64,000 nucleotides of DNA from contig QHXR01000001.1 of NCBI GenBank assembly GCA_003223025.1, forward strand, positions 384,248-448,247, written 5' to 3'. The notes beneath the pieces are model-generated. The model ran no database searches. It was not told the DNA's origin and saw only the letters and a program-made list of their open reading frames with translations. Below, one piece after another: positions 43,171 through 52,091 of this stretch. The first letter of the stretch is position 1. Every line of letters starts with the position of its first letter. The translations under genes and the position numbers were made by a program. The stretch is from Acidobacteriota bacterium (lineage in GTDB: Bacteria; Acidobacteriota; Blastocatellia; Pyrinomonadales; Pyrinomonadaceae).

Positions 43171-46100
43171 CTACTTCACTTCAAACTTCAACGGGGCGAC
43201 CTTCGCACATGCGTCGGGATTGTAGTAGTCGTATACGATCGACGACGGTGTCTGCGCCTTTATTCCGTACCGCGAACGGAACTTGAAATTGAATTTCGTC
43301 CCGCCCGCCTTCGACCACATGTAGAGAACGATCCGGTCCGGAAGAATATCGTAGCGGCTCAAACTCCAGTCGGATTGCATCGCGGCTTCGAGCGATTCTC
43401 GACTAACGTCTGCGCCCGGCGGAATTCCGATCTCGGCGAGCAGCATTCCGTAGCCCTTGAACCCTATTCGCTCGGCATCGACCGAACACGTAACGTCTTC
43501 CATGATCGCGGCGTTAGCGCGATCGCAATTGTAGTCGAGCTTGAGAGCACGCGATTCGCCCGCCGTCGTGTTCGTGCTCACAGAATCTCGCCAGTCGATG
43601 TAATGCTTTGAAACTATCTGCGCCATTAGTTGAGAGTTGCCGGATGAGCGGATCTCGATCGCATTCGATGTCGGTGCCAAATTATTTTTCAGATCGACCG
43701 TCACCGGATCGATGCGGTCGGCGGCGATCGCGATGTCGGGTAACGCAGTTCCGTTGACGATGATCTGGATCGTTTGCGCATTTAGATTTTCACCGCCAAG
43801 AAGCGCGAGGAACGAATCGAGAACATTGATCGTCGTCTGCGTTGAGTACCACACGCCGTAACGATCCTTATTCTTCAAAAGAAAGATCAGCCCTTTCGAG
43901 ACGATCTCGCCTGCCGGTTTATTTTTGAGCTTTGAAGTTCTGGCGAGCAGTTGCACGACCAGTGCCGTGGTTTCGACTCGGCCCGCCGTGCCCCATCCGT
44001 AGAACGGAGTGTTCGTTTCCAACTTCCAATACGCTCCGTTGCCCTCCGCGATCGCCATTTTCTCGAGTTGAGCCGCGATGCGATCAGCCGTCGCGGTATC
44101 ACCGGCGTCGAGCGACGCGAGTCCGAACAGCGCAAGCGCGTAGGGCTCATCGATCTCGGCATTGCGCGCATTGAGATAAGCAAGCGCGCGCTTCAGCGCC
44201 TGCGTCATCGGCGAGTTTGGTTGTTTCGTTCCTGTCACGACTCGCATCGCGAGCGATCTTGCGACATACGTCGTGATGAGTTTTGTTCTCGATGCATCAG
44301 CCGATGACTCCCATCTATAAATCTTTGTCCAACTCCCGTCGGCCTGCTGCTGCGACATGAGCCAGGCCTCGGCTCTTTTGATGGCGTCGTCGTTGACGTC
44401 GATGAACTCTTTCGCGTCCGTCAGAAATCGAACAGCGTAAGCCGTGAGTGCGATGTCGGACGTATCTTTGCTTCCCCAGTACGAAAAGCCGCCATCGGCA
44501 ACCTGATATCCGGTGAGACGGTCGTATCCTTTGCGCAAATACTGCATCGCCTTCGTCCGAATCGGCGAGTCGCCTTTTGTAAATTTCAGAATCATCAAAT
44601 TCGGATAAGTCGATGAGATCGTCTGCTCGCCGCATCCGTGCGGACGCTCGAGCAAGCCGTCAACCGAATCGGAGACGTGGGCGAAAAGATTCGGATAGAT
44701 CTTGAGTTCCGCCCGCGATGTATTCGGGAGCGCATTCGCGGGATATGTGACATCGAACTTCGTCGACGTTTCGAAAACTTTTGAGTCGGATCTGACGATC
44801 TCTTCACCGTTCGGCCTCACCGTGACCGGCTTCTCGATCGCATCCGAGTCGGTCTGAGCGATCGCGGTAACGCGTTGCTTTCCGGCGTCGATCGGCGTCG
44901 TTGCGCGGAATCCAAAAATTGCGTTTTGACTTGCACCGGTCGCGACATCGATATTCTGCGCACCGCTGCCGCCAAGAAAATCAAACCATTCGCCTTTCGT
45001 CATCGTGACATTAACGCGCTGTTTTCGATCCGTGTAATTGCGCACCTGAGTCGGCAGATATATCTCGTCGCCCTCGGTCAAAAACTTCGGCGGATCGAGA
45101 TCGACAAAGAACGATTGAAATGCCGTGACTTCTTTTTCGACGATCCCGACCTTTCCTTTCTTGTTCGAAGCGATAGCGAACATCTTCCAAGTCGTAATGT
45201 TGTCGGCCATCTTGAAATTCACCTCGGCCTTTCCTTTCTTGTCGGTTATGAGCTCCGGTTTCCAGACAAGACTTTCGGGAAAATATTCGCGAAGTCGCGG
45301 AGTCGATGTTTCTTCCTTGTAAGGGAACTGGATGTTCAGTCCATTAGCTGTTTCGTTTTTCGATACTGAGTAACTCGTCGTCGTGTCGATCTCGGAAGGC
45401 GCGGCGATGACATCGACTGTCGCGGTCGTGTTGCCGACCGATAAGCTGAAGTTCAACTCGATCAAAGACTGCGATCGTACCTGGAGATCGCGATAGACAA
45501 ACATTTGAAAACCGGGCGACGTTGCTTGCAACGCGTAACGCCCCGAAGGGAGATTGCCGATCAGGAATTTGCCGTCTTCATCGGACGTGGTCGAGAACTT
45601 TTGCGATTCGTCCGTTTGGTTTGTCGCAACGACATCGGCATTTGGGATCACGGCTCCGTTCGCATCCGTGATCGTTCCCGTTATAGCGCCTTTGGCTCCG
45701 GAGAAAACCGTCGTCGACACTTCGACGTTCCGGAACCCGCTTCCGCGACTTGCCGCAGTGATCGCGGCGGAGAAAAACGCGATATCCTTATCATCGGAAA
45801 CGATCGACGGATCGGCGCCGTTACTCCGGATCCGAAACGTCATCATCTCTTCCGTGGCTGTTGTGATCGTGGTCTTTCCGTCGACGATTTTCGTTTTATC
45901 TACATACTGCTTTTCGAGCTCTCCGGTAACATAGACCTCGCGGCCCCATCCGTCTTTTACGGCTGCAAGATCGAGCCCTCCTCGCCGTAGCGTGTCTCGA
46001 AACTCCGCTTCGCTCTTGGGGAAAGGCTTATGTCGTTGATTCACTTCTTCGGACAAGATGCGGTTTATGGTTTGTTCCGTCGGGCTGAAGTAATCTGACG

Positions 46101-48999
46101 ACGTTTTCCAAACCTCGAAGTCGTCCGTACGATACTGATCCGGCTCGTAGATCCCGTTGGCTCCGAGCGAATAAATTCGAATCAAGAAATTGCGCCCCGA
46201 GATGTCGAACGTGATCTGATAGTCACGTCCCCATCGATCCTTCAACCGCGATTGATCGAAATCGATCTCGGCGAGCTCGGCCGCCAGGGTTTGTTTGTCG
46301 CGAATGTACAGACCGGTTCGCAGGTGATAGGCATTGACCGCCCGATCGAGAGCGAGACCCGTCTTGGTGAAATACTCGAATGAAGATCGCCATACTTCAA
46401 AATCGTCAACAGTTCCGACCTGTTTGTCCGGGCCTGATGTCGTGAGCGTGACGAGATCTCGCATTCGGTCGATCGAGAAGTCCGCTACAAAAGGCTGTCC
46501 CCACGGATCGAGCATTTTCAGCGGATCGATCCCGTTGCGGCTCAGAATCGAGTCGAAAGACGAACGATCCACGGGATGTTCATAGTTCACCCGGTATTGA
46601 GCTTCGATGGCCGCGACGAATTCTTTAAGAGTCTTTTTGATCGTCTCGCCGTAAATAGTTTTCGCTTCCGCATCTCGATTATCGCTGTGGTAAACAGTCG
46701 GGAAATACCAGTTCGCGGCGAGCATGATCTCCGCGGCGAGTTGGAACTCAGGTTTGATCGGACGAGAAAGATCGAGGTCATTCAGATCCTTTAGCGAAAG
46801 ATTTCCATACGAACGGTCGTATCCCATCAATCGGTAGAAGCGATTAAAGTAGCCGGCTCCAAACTCGGAGTCGGTCCGAGCACGTTCCTCGATCGCCTTA
46901 TCGAAGATGCCGAGACCGATCACTCCTTCAACCGGTTTTCGAGAGCCATCCAAGATTGAAAACCGCACGGTTGCATCTTCGTTCGGACGATATTGATCTT
47001 TCGAGAACTTTGCGCTGATCAGCAGATTTTGTTGCTCCGGATAAATGATGCCGCGCACCGTCCGCATCGTTCTTACCCACCTGCCGCTTTCTTTGTCGGT
47101 GTACGCCGCGATCACAATGTCGCCTTTGAACTCCGGTCGATACGGGATCGTGAGACGAGCGACTCCTTTATGCAACTCTGCCACTCGCGACTCGAGCGTC
47201 GACCACGACTTTACGAGGTCGACGTATACGAAACCGGAACGCTGAGTCGAACGGAGCTCGACGTCGATCGGTTCTCCGGGTTTGTAAATCGTATTGTTGG
47301 TTTCGATCTGGATCGCATCGTCACCGGTTAAATAGAAAGACTCCTCGAAAGTTCCCTCGAGACCTTTTCTGTCGCGAGCCGATATGCGAACAGCATATTC
47401 GGATCCTTTGATCGCGCTCGGTTGAGCTTCGATCACGAACTTGCCGGCTCCCAAAGAATTCGTCTTAAGTCGGCTCTGCAAAGTCTTCGAGTCGCGGACC
47501 TCGACGTTGCAGCTAGCCGGCGTCCCGTCCGCGTAAAACGTCGAGACGTAACCGACGATCGGGAGATCGGGATGCTGATTGTCGAGCCTGACGAAATAGA
47601 TGTGGATCGGCTCTTTCGTTAGACGTATGTCGAAGCGGCGCTGCTCAGTTCGGTTTGTCGTTGGATCGGTGTAATACGCAGCAAACGAGAGATCGCTATG
47701 ACGGCGCCATTCACTGGACTTCAGCTCGGAGATATCCTCCTTGAGGTCGAATTTCCCGACAAATTTTCCCGACGAGTCGGCCGATCCTTCGATGGCCGGC
47801 CCTTCTTCAGCCTCATATTTCTGCTCACGGTAATTCCACTTACGTTCGCTTTCCCGAACGACTCTTACTTTGCCGCTCGTAACGGGTTTGCCGAAAAGAT
47901 AATCGGCAGAAACGGTGATGCTCGCTTCACTATCCGTCGTGAGGTAATAGGTCTTGTCGGTCTGCGTTGAGACGGTGAAATTCGGCAGATCGTATCTCGT
48001 GATCTTGAACGCGAGTTGGTTCTCGCTGAGATCGCTATCCGCTTCGATCATTACGCGATATGTTCCGAGCTTCGCGCTATCGGGGATCGGCCACGAGATC
48101 GATGCGATTCCGAATGCCGAAGTCTTCAAAGTTTGACGAAATACGACAGTGCCGTCCTCGTCTTCGATCCTGAACTCGAGCTCGGCGTTCGGAACTACGG
48201 TGTTGTTCGGATCGAGAAACAGACCGCGTACATTGAATGTCTGACCGGGTTGATACAGGGGCTTGTCGGTAGTCAATACGACCGAGCCTTCGAGATCGGA
48301 ATCGTTGAAGTCTTCCTCGATCTTTCGAACGACTCCGTTTTTCTGACCGTTGATCAGGATCTCCGGCGCGCCGTCAAGTTTTATGTCGGCGGGCACTTTA
48401 AAATCCAGGTTCGCGAATCCGTCGCCGTCGGTCCTCGCCGTCGCGTTCAATTTCAATTCGTCCTTCTCGGCTTCTGTATCAAGCGAGATCGTGAGCTCCG
48501 CTTTTATTGCGACTCCCTTCACAGGCTTTTCCGAAAACGGATTCAGAGATCGCACTCTGATCCGGAACGGTTCGCCCGGAATCACGCGCTGGAAAGCGGA
48601 CGCTCGCAGATCGAAATCGTCGCGCATCAATTCGGAGATCGACGCGATCCCGTTCGTACTTCCGATTCGATATTGAATCCGCCACCACGCGATCTCATCG
48701 CTGAATTCCTTCATTAGATCACCGATCGGGATCGCAAGCTTGTACGACTTCCTGCCGGACAACAGTCGGATTGACTGAGTCGAGCTCGCCTTTGAAACGC
48801 TTCCGGGATCGAGAAGAAATAGCTCGATTTGTGCTTCGCGCGGCGGACCGTTGTACTCGATCGCTAGCGAGAGGTTTATGCTTTTTTCAGCTATGATTAG
48901 CGATGAGCCGGATTCGATCACCGTCTGTCCGACGGCCGAAAATGCGCACACGAGTAGCGATAGGAAGAGAACGAGCAGTCTTGCTTTCATGCCGAGCAC
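43171..48999 (-). CDS. Bacterial alpha-2-macroglobulin with inserted GspG-like and carboxypeptidase-regulatory modules
   Basis: A 1942-residue secreted protein. A signal peptide (ARLLVLFLSLLVCAFSAVGQ, no lipobox seen) is followed by MG-type beta domains (GSVVLTTDKPLYQPGQTFNVRGLFLD; DAIQIETNNTIYKPGEPIDVEL), a bait-like region, a thioester motif HGCGEQT near residue 1453 and a helical TED domain (GYQVADGGFSYWGS, AEAWLMSQQQADGSWTK). Unusual inserts: three WG-type modules (about residues 830-1080; DPWGQPF, DRWGRDY, DGWGREV, each followed by SxGxD-like turns) and a carboxypeptidase-regulatory domain (about 1100-1190, GTITDANGAVIPNADVV). It probably traps proteases in the periplasm or outside. Confidence 0.85.
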   Translation of the reverse strand: MLGMKARLLVLFLSLLVCAFSAVGQTVIESGSSLIIAEKSINLSLAIEYNGPPREAQIELFLLDPGSVSKASSTQSIRLLSGRKSYKLAIPIGDLMKEFSDEIAWWRIQYRIGSTNGIASISELMRDDFDLRASAFQRVIPGEPFRIRVRSLNPFSEKPVKGVAIKAELTISLDTEAEKDELKLNATARTDGDGFANLDFKVPADIKLDGAPEILINGQKNGVVRKIEEDFNDSDLEGSVVLTTDKPLYQPGQTFNVRGLFLDPNNTVVPNAELEFRIEDEDGTVVFRQTLKTSAFGIASISWPIPDSAKLGTYRVMIEADSDLSENQLAFKITRYDLPNFTVSTQTDKTYYLTTDSEASITVSADYLFGKPVTSGKVRVVRESERKWNYREQKYEAEEGPAIEGSADSSGKFVGKFDLKEDISELKSSEWRRHSDLSFAAYYTDPTTNRTEQRRFDIRLTKEPIHIYFVRLDNQHPDLPIVGYVSTFYADGTPASCNVEVRDSKTLQSRLKTNSLGAGKFVIEAQPSAIKGSEYAVRISARDRKGLEGTFEESFYLTGDDAIQIETNNTIYKPGEPIDVELRSTQRSGFVYVDLVKSWSTLESRVAELHKGVARLTIPYRPEFKGDIVIAAYTDKESGRWVRTMRTVRGIIYPEQQNLLISAKFSKDQYRPNEDATVRFSILDGSRKPVEGVIGLGIFDKAIEERARTDSEFGAGYFNRFYRLMGYDRSYGNLSLKDLNDLDLSRPIKPEFQLAAEIMLAANWYFPTVYHSDNRDAEAKTIYGETIKKTLKEFVAAIEAQYRVNYEHPVDRSSFDSILSRNGIDPLKMLDPWGQPFVADFSIDRMRDLVTLTTSGPDKQVGTVDDFEVWRSSFEYFTKTGLALDRAVNAYHLRTGLYIRDKQTLAAELAEIDFDQSRLKDRWGRDYQITFDISGRNFLIRIYSLGANGIYEPDQYRTDDFEVWKTSSDYFSPTEQTINRILSEEVNQRHKPFPKSEAEFRDTLRRGGLDLAAVKDGWGREVYVTGELEKQYVDKTKIVDGKTTITTATEEMMTFRIRSNGADPSIVSDDKDIAFFSAAITAASRGSGFRNVEVSTTVFSGAKGAITGTITDANGAVIPNADVVATNQTDESQKFSTTSDEDGKFLIGNLPSGRYALQATSPGFQMFVYRDLQVRSQSLIELNFSLSVGNTTATVDVIAAPSEIDTTTSYSVSKNETANGLNIQFPYKEETSTPRLREYFPESLVWKPELITDKKGKAEVNFKMADNITTWKMFAIASNKKGKVGIVEKEVTAFQSFFVDLDPPKFLTEGDEIYLPTQVRNYTDRKQRVNVTMTKGEWFDFLGGSGAQNIDVATGASQNAIFGFRATTPIDAGKQRVTAIAQTDSDAIEKPVTVRPNGEEIVRSDSKVFETSTKFDVTYPANALPNTSRAELKIYPNLFAHVSDSVDGLLERPHGCGEQTISSTYPNLMILKFTKGDSPIRTKAMQYLRKGYDRLTGYQVADGGFSYWGSKDTSDIALTAYAVRFLTDAKEFIDVNDDAIKRAEAWLMSQQQADGSWTKIYRWESSADASRTKLITTYVARSLAMRVVTGTKQPNSPMTQALKRALAYLNARNAEIDEPYALALFGLASLDAGDTATADRIAAQLEKMAIAEGNGAYWKLETNTPFYGWGTAGRVETTALVVQLLARTSKLKNKPAGEIVSKGLIFLLKNKDRYGVWYSTQTTINVLDSFLALLGGENLNAQTIQIIVNGTALPDIAIAADRIDPVTVDLKNNLAPTSNAIEIRSSGNSQLMAQIVSKHYIDWRDSVSTNTTAGESRALKLDYNCDRANAAIMEDVTCSVDAERIGFKGYGMLLAEIGIPPGADVSRESLEAAMQSDWSLSRYDILPDRIVLYMWSKAGGTKFNFKFRSRYGIKAQTPSSIVYDYYNPDACAKVAPLKFEVK

Positions 49000-49136
49000 C
49001 TGCGACTTAAATGTGATGTTAAGGAATTTTGTGCCTTACGCGGCGTGTGATGCGGTGTGAATTTGTTTTGGTTGTATTTGGGGCGTGCAGTTCGGCGATT
49101 GGTTAGCAGAAAGTCGGTTTACACCCTTCCGAGTTC

Positions 49137-49205
49137 TGACTTTGCGTCTTGGCGTCTTTGCGTGACCATCTGATTTTCATGCAAAGACGCCAAGACGCAA
49201 AGTCA
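49137..49205. repeat. Perfect 25-bp inverted repeat
   Basis: TGACTTTGCGTCTTGGCGTC (start of the arm at 49137-49161) is mirrored exactly by the arm 49181-49205 ending GACGCAAAGTCA, with a 19-nt loop. It lies in the gap between the macroglobulin and bacilliredoxin genes; no coding signal. Confidence 0.85.
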
Positions 49206-49295
49206 CTCCTCGCTTGACCAGCCCCGCTCGTTCCTCGATACTTTATGAAAAGGTCAGGATTAAAACTGGCCGAATTTTTAGAGAGGAAATTACAT

Positions 49296-49739
49296 ATGCC
49301 ATATCCAGAAATTATGATCCACGGAATGCGGGCCGAGCTCGCACAGTTGGGTATCGACGAAACAAAGACGCCAGAAGAAGTTAAATCGGCGGTCGAGAAT
49401 ACCGAGGGGACCGTGATGGTCATCGTGAATTCGGTTTGCGGATGTGCGGCGGGCGGCGTCCGTCCGGGTATCGCGATGGCGTTGCAGAATTCGGAAGCGA
49501 AACCTGATCGCGCGATCACGGTGTTCGCCGGAGCGGATATCGATGCGACGGATGTCGCACGAGAGTATTTCACCGGCCACATGCCGTCGAGCCCGTCGAT
49601 CGGATTTTTGAAAAACGGAAAGCTCGTCGAAATGTTCGAGCGCCGCGATCTCGAAGGCCGTCCTCCGACAGTCATCGCCCAGGCATTGACCGAGGCATTC
49701 AATAAACACTGCGGGCAGAACCAAGCCGTCACGGCGTAG
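49296..49739 (+). CDS. Bacilliredoxin (BrxA/BrxB, YphP/YqiW family)
   Basis: A 147-residue thioredoxin-fold protein matching the bacilliredoxin family: MPYPEIMIHGMRAELAQLG, the active-site CGC in VNSVCGCAAGGVRPG, then ITVFAGADIDATDVAREYF and PSSPSIGFLKNGKLV. Family members use a CGC motif to remove bacillithiol from protein thiols. GAGAGG at 49281-49286, 9 nt from the ATG at 49296, decides this start over 49245. Its presence suggests the organism uses bacillithiol (inference). An inverted repeat on each side leaves it a single-gene unit. Confidence 0.88.
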   Translation: MPYPEIMIHGMRAELAQLGIDETKTPEEVKSAVENTEGTVMVIVNSVCGCAAGGVRPGIAMALQNSEAKPDRAITVFAGADIDATDVAREYFTGHMPSSPSIGFLKNGKLVEMFERRDLEGRPPTVIAQALTEAFNKHCGQNQAVTA

Positions 49740-49765
49740 TTCAGCGATTAGCTCGCGGCGCAGTT

Positions 49766-49862
49766 AACCGCTGATGACGCGGAATACGCGGATCGAGGAC
49801 GGATCTGAAGAATAATATTCAGATCCGTTTTTATCCTTCTGATCCGCGTCATCAGCGGTTGA
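49766..49862. repeat. Inverted repeat with nested hairpin (AACCGC...GCGGTT type)
   Basis: AACCGCTGATGACGCGG (49767-49783) is mirrored by CCGCGTCATCAGCGGTT (49845-49861), and inside lies CGGATCTGAA/TTCAGATCCG. A related element with the same outer sequence is at 62902-62998. It follows the bacilliredoxin stop. Confidence 0.8.
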
Positions 49863-49986
49863 TAGCGCCGGAAACCCGAAAATTACGGTCTTTCGTGCCG
49901 GAAAAACTTATTGCCTTCACCCGCTCCGAATCGTTAAAATAGAACTGCCTTCGCGGATTCTCACCCCCGCCGCATCATCCAATTCA

Positions 49987-50430
49987 ATGTCGATCAATCA
50001 ACGAAAACACGTAAGATTCTCACTCGATATTCCGGCGATCCTCATCACGAAATACGGAGAGCGACAAAATACGCTTCTGCAGCAGATCAGCATCGGCGGA
50101 TGTTTCACCGATTGGGAAGAGAATATCTATTCGGGTGATGAATTTCGTCTGGAGATCGAGCTCCCGAACAAGAATCGTCTGCCGCTCAGTTGCAAGGCGG
50201 TCTACCGATTCGAGGACACGGGCATCGGCGTAAAGTTTCTAAACCTTTCTCAGTTCGAGCAGGAATTGATCTCGAAGATAATCGCTCACCGGATGGATGT
50301 CGAAGGCGTGCCGCTCAGCGTTTCGCCGTTCGAAGAACCTGTTGGTTTCAAGCGTCCGCCCGAGCCCAGATTGGTGTCGGCTCGCGACCAGCACGAAGAG
50401 AGGTTGACCGAGGCGATGGCTTCCGACTAG
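49987..50430 (+). CDS. PilZ-domain protein
   Basis: A 147-residue cytoplasmic protein with a PilZ fold: the basic RKHVRF start, ISIGGCFTDWEE (D/NxSxxG-like motif), GDEFRLEIELP and the IGVKFLNLS strand. RxxxR and the SxGG pattern suggest c-di-GMP binding, though the second motif deviates (QISIGG rather than DxSxxG). A short acidic tail follows. No partner gene is adjacent; the preceding gap holds a repeat. Confidence 0.7.
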   Translation: MSINQRKHVRFSLDIPAILITKYGERQNTLLQQISIGGCFTDWEENIYSGDEFRLEIELPNKNRLPLSCKAVYRFEDTGIGVKFLNLSQFEQELISKIIAHRMDVEGVPLSVSPFEEPVGFKRPPEPRLVSARDQHEERLTEAMASD

Positions 50431-50486
50431 GGTTCTAGTTTCGTGTTCCTAGTTTCTGGTTTCTGGTTTCTGGTTTCGCCGTTCGT

Positions 50487-50519
50487 TTCAAATTTCAAAT
50501 TTCAAATTTCAAATTTGAA
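50487..50519. repeat. AAATTTCAAATTT low-complexity repeat
   Basis: Several CAAATTT units followed by TTTGAAA lie between the PilZ and lyase genes. They share the self-complementary pattern of the 80-bp array core at 36757 and the block at 55946, but here without the longer unit. Confidence 0.7.
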
Positions 50520-50535
50520 AACACGGAACTAGAAA

Positions 50536-51777
50536 CTAGAAACCGAACCGCATATTTTTGAGTTCCGAAGACGACATCCCCGTCGTCTTTTTTATTTCTG
50601 CCGGAGTGAATGCTCCGCAATCCACTCCCAACCGGAAAAAATTGATCAATCCATTCGCCGAGGCGGCATCGTCGAACGTGTTACCCGTCAGATTTGCTTT
50701 CGTCGACTTCTCGATAAATCCGCGAAGACGTTCAGCGTCGTGATCTCGCGATCGCAAGAAGAACGCATAGACCGCCGCGTAACGAGCGACGAGTTGATTC
50801 GGATGAAGATCCCAACTCTGATAGAACCCGTTCGCCATCGACGCGGAAACGTTCTCGAAATGCTCACGCCACCCGCCATGCACTGACTGCCGGTTCTCGC
50901 TCTTCTGCTCTTCCGTCAGTTTCGCGTCTTTATGAAGAGCGACGGGCATTCGGGTCGTAACCGAATCGACGAGTCTGACACCTAACGGCGAAAGCGCGAG
51001 CAACATCATCTGTCGCGCAAAGTCACAGGCCGGATGTCGGAGATGTTGATGAGCTGCGGAGATCCCGAGAGCGGACGTGTAATCGTAAGCTCCGAAGTGA
51101 GCGGACGTGCACCGGCCGTTCGAAGCCGCGACCAGATCACCAAGTGCGACGCGCCCCTTTTCATCGAGAAACGCACGCGGCGTCTCGATCATGATCTCGA
51201 TCCCGATCGATCCGGGTGCAAGTTGTGCGTCGTGTTCGACGCGTGCGATACGCCGGCAGAGTTCTGCGACCTCGTCTCGATGTGAAACTTTCGGTAGAGT
51301 TACGACAAAATTCGCAGGAAGCTTGTTCTTCGTTTTCGAAAGAAAATTCTCAAAGAAAATGTTGAAGGTCCGGACTGCACGGTCGCGCGTTTCGGGTGCG
51401 AGCGATTTTATTCTGAAACCGCAGAACGGCGTGATCGATTTCTTTGCAAACCCTTTCGCGAGTTCGCTCGAAGCACGACGCGCGTCCGCGTCTTCTTCGT
51501 CGTTCAGTCTGAAGCCGTAACCGTCCTCGAAATCGATCCGCAGATCTTCGACCGGTTCGTTCGTCAATTTGTCGACAGTTTTCTTGTAGATCGTCTGGAG
51601 AAGTTTTTTATCTTCGTCGAGTCCGAACGCGGCGGCGAATTCATGCAGGTCGGGAGCGTACGTTTCTAGCGACCGAAGCGCGATCTTGCCGAGCTTCTGC
51701 GGGGTGTCGGAGGAGAAGAGGTGTGCACCGCCGTAGACGACATGAACGGGCGTTCGCGATTGTGAGGGTGCAGACAT
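50536..51777 (-). CDS. HpcH/HpaI aldolase / citrate lyase family protein (DUF6986-like)
   Basis: About 413 residues. The TIM-barrel pattern of the HpcH/HpaI superfamily is visible: DLRIDFEDGYG (near residue 80), FRIKSLAPETRDRAVRTF, VVTLPKVSHRDEVAELCRRI, GIEIMIETPRAFLDEKG (metal-binding Glu), SAHFGAYDYTSALGI. It is longer than HpaI-type aldolases and resembles the DUF6986 group, whose function is unclear. The start at 51777 (MSAPSQSRTPVHVVYGGAHLF) is chosen over 51822, which sits in a repeat. C-C lyase or aldolase chemistry on a small acid is likely; the substrate is unknown. Confidence 0.65.
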   Translation of the reverse strand: MSAPSQSRTPVHVVYGGAHLFSSDTPQKLGKIALRSLETYAPDLHEFAAAFGLDEDKKLLQTIYKKTVDKLTNEPVEDLRIDFEDGYGFRLNDEEDADARRASSELAKGFAKKSITPFCGFRIKSLAPETRDRAVRTFNIFFENFLSKTKNKLPANFVVTLPKVSHRDEVAELCRRIARVEHDAQLAPGSIGIEIMIETPRAFLDEKGRVALGDLVAASNGRCTSAHFGAYDYTSALGISAAHQHLRHPACDFARQMMLLALSPLGVRLVDSVTTRMPVALHKDAKLTEEQKSENRQSVHGGWREHFENVSASMANGFYQSWDLHPNQLVARYAAVYAFFLRSRDHDAERLRGFIEKSTKANLTGNTFDDAASANGLINFFRLGVDCGAFTPAEIKKTTGMSSSELKNMRFGF

Positions 51778-51882
51778 AACTATCAACAGGTTTCTAGTTT
51801 CTGGTTTGGTTTCCGGTTTCAAATTTCAAATTTCAAATTTGAAAGAGATGGTGCGCAGAAACCAGAATCTAACGGCGGGTGC

Positions 51883-52013
51883 GACTGGAACGCGGGCGTC
51901 CCGCCTGCATGAGTGCGAAGCACGAAAAAGCGCCGCGCGACTGGACTCGAGAACCGGGAAGTTTGACGCCGCGGAAGCCACGGCGTTGCAGGCGGGACGC
52001 CCGCGTTCCAGTC
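51883..52013. mobile_element. Palindromic element, copy 2 (perfect 27-bp terminal inverted repeats)
   Basis: The arms 51883-51909 and 51987-52013 are perfect reverse complements (27 of 27). The core AGTGCGAAGCACGAAA and the GTTTGACGCCGCGGAAGCC block are shared with copy 1, but the arms differ (for example ACGCGGGCGTCCCGCC versus CCGCAGGCATCCCTGCC), with changes on both sides that keep pairing. It lies between the lyase and radA genes. Confidence 0.85.
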
Positions 52014-52091
52014 GGATCCGCCGTCTGCACCAAGCAAAGACCACGAACCACGAATAGCAAACAACTAGAAACTAAAAACTAGAACTAGAAA

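Noticed and set aside
49103-49732. Long reading frame opposite the bacilliredoxin gene
   Set aside because: It is antisense to a gene with a clear family match and contains no recognisable domain.
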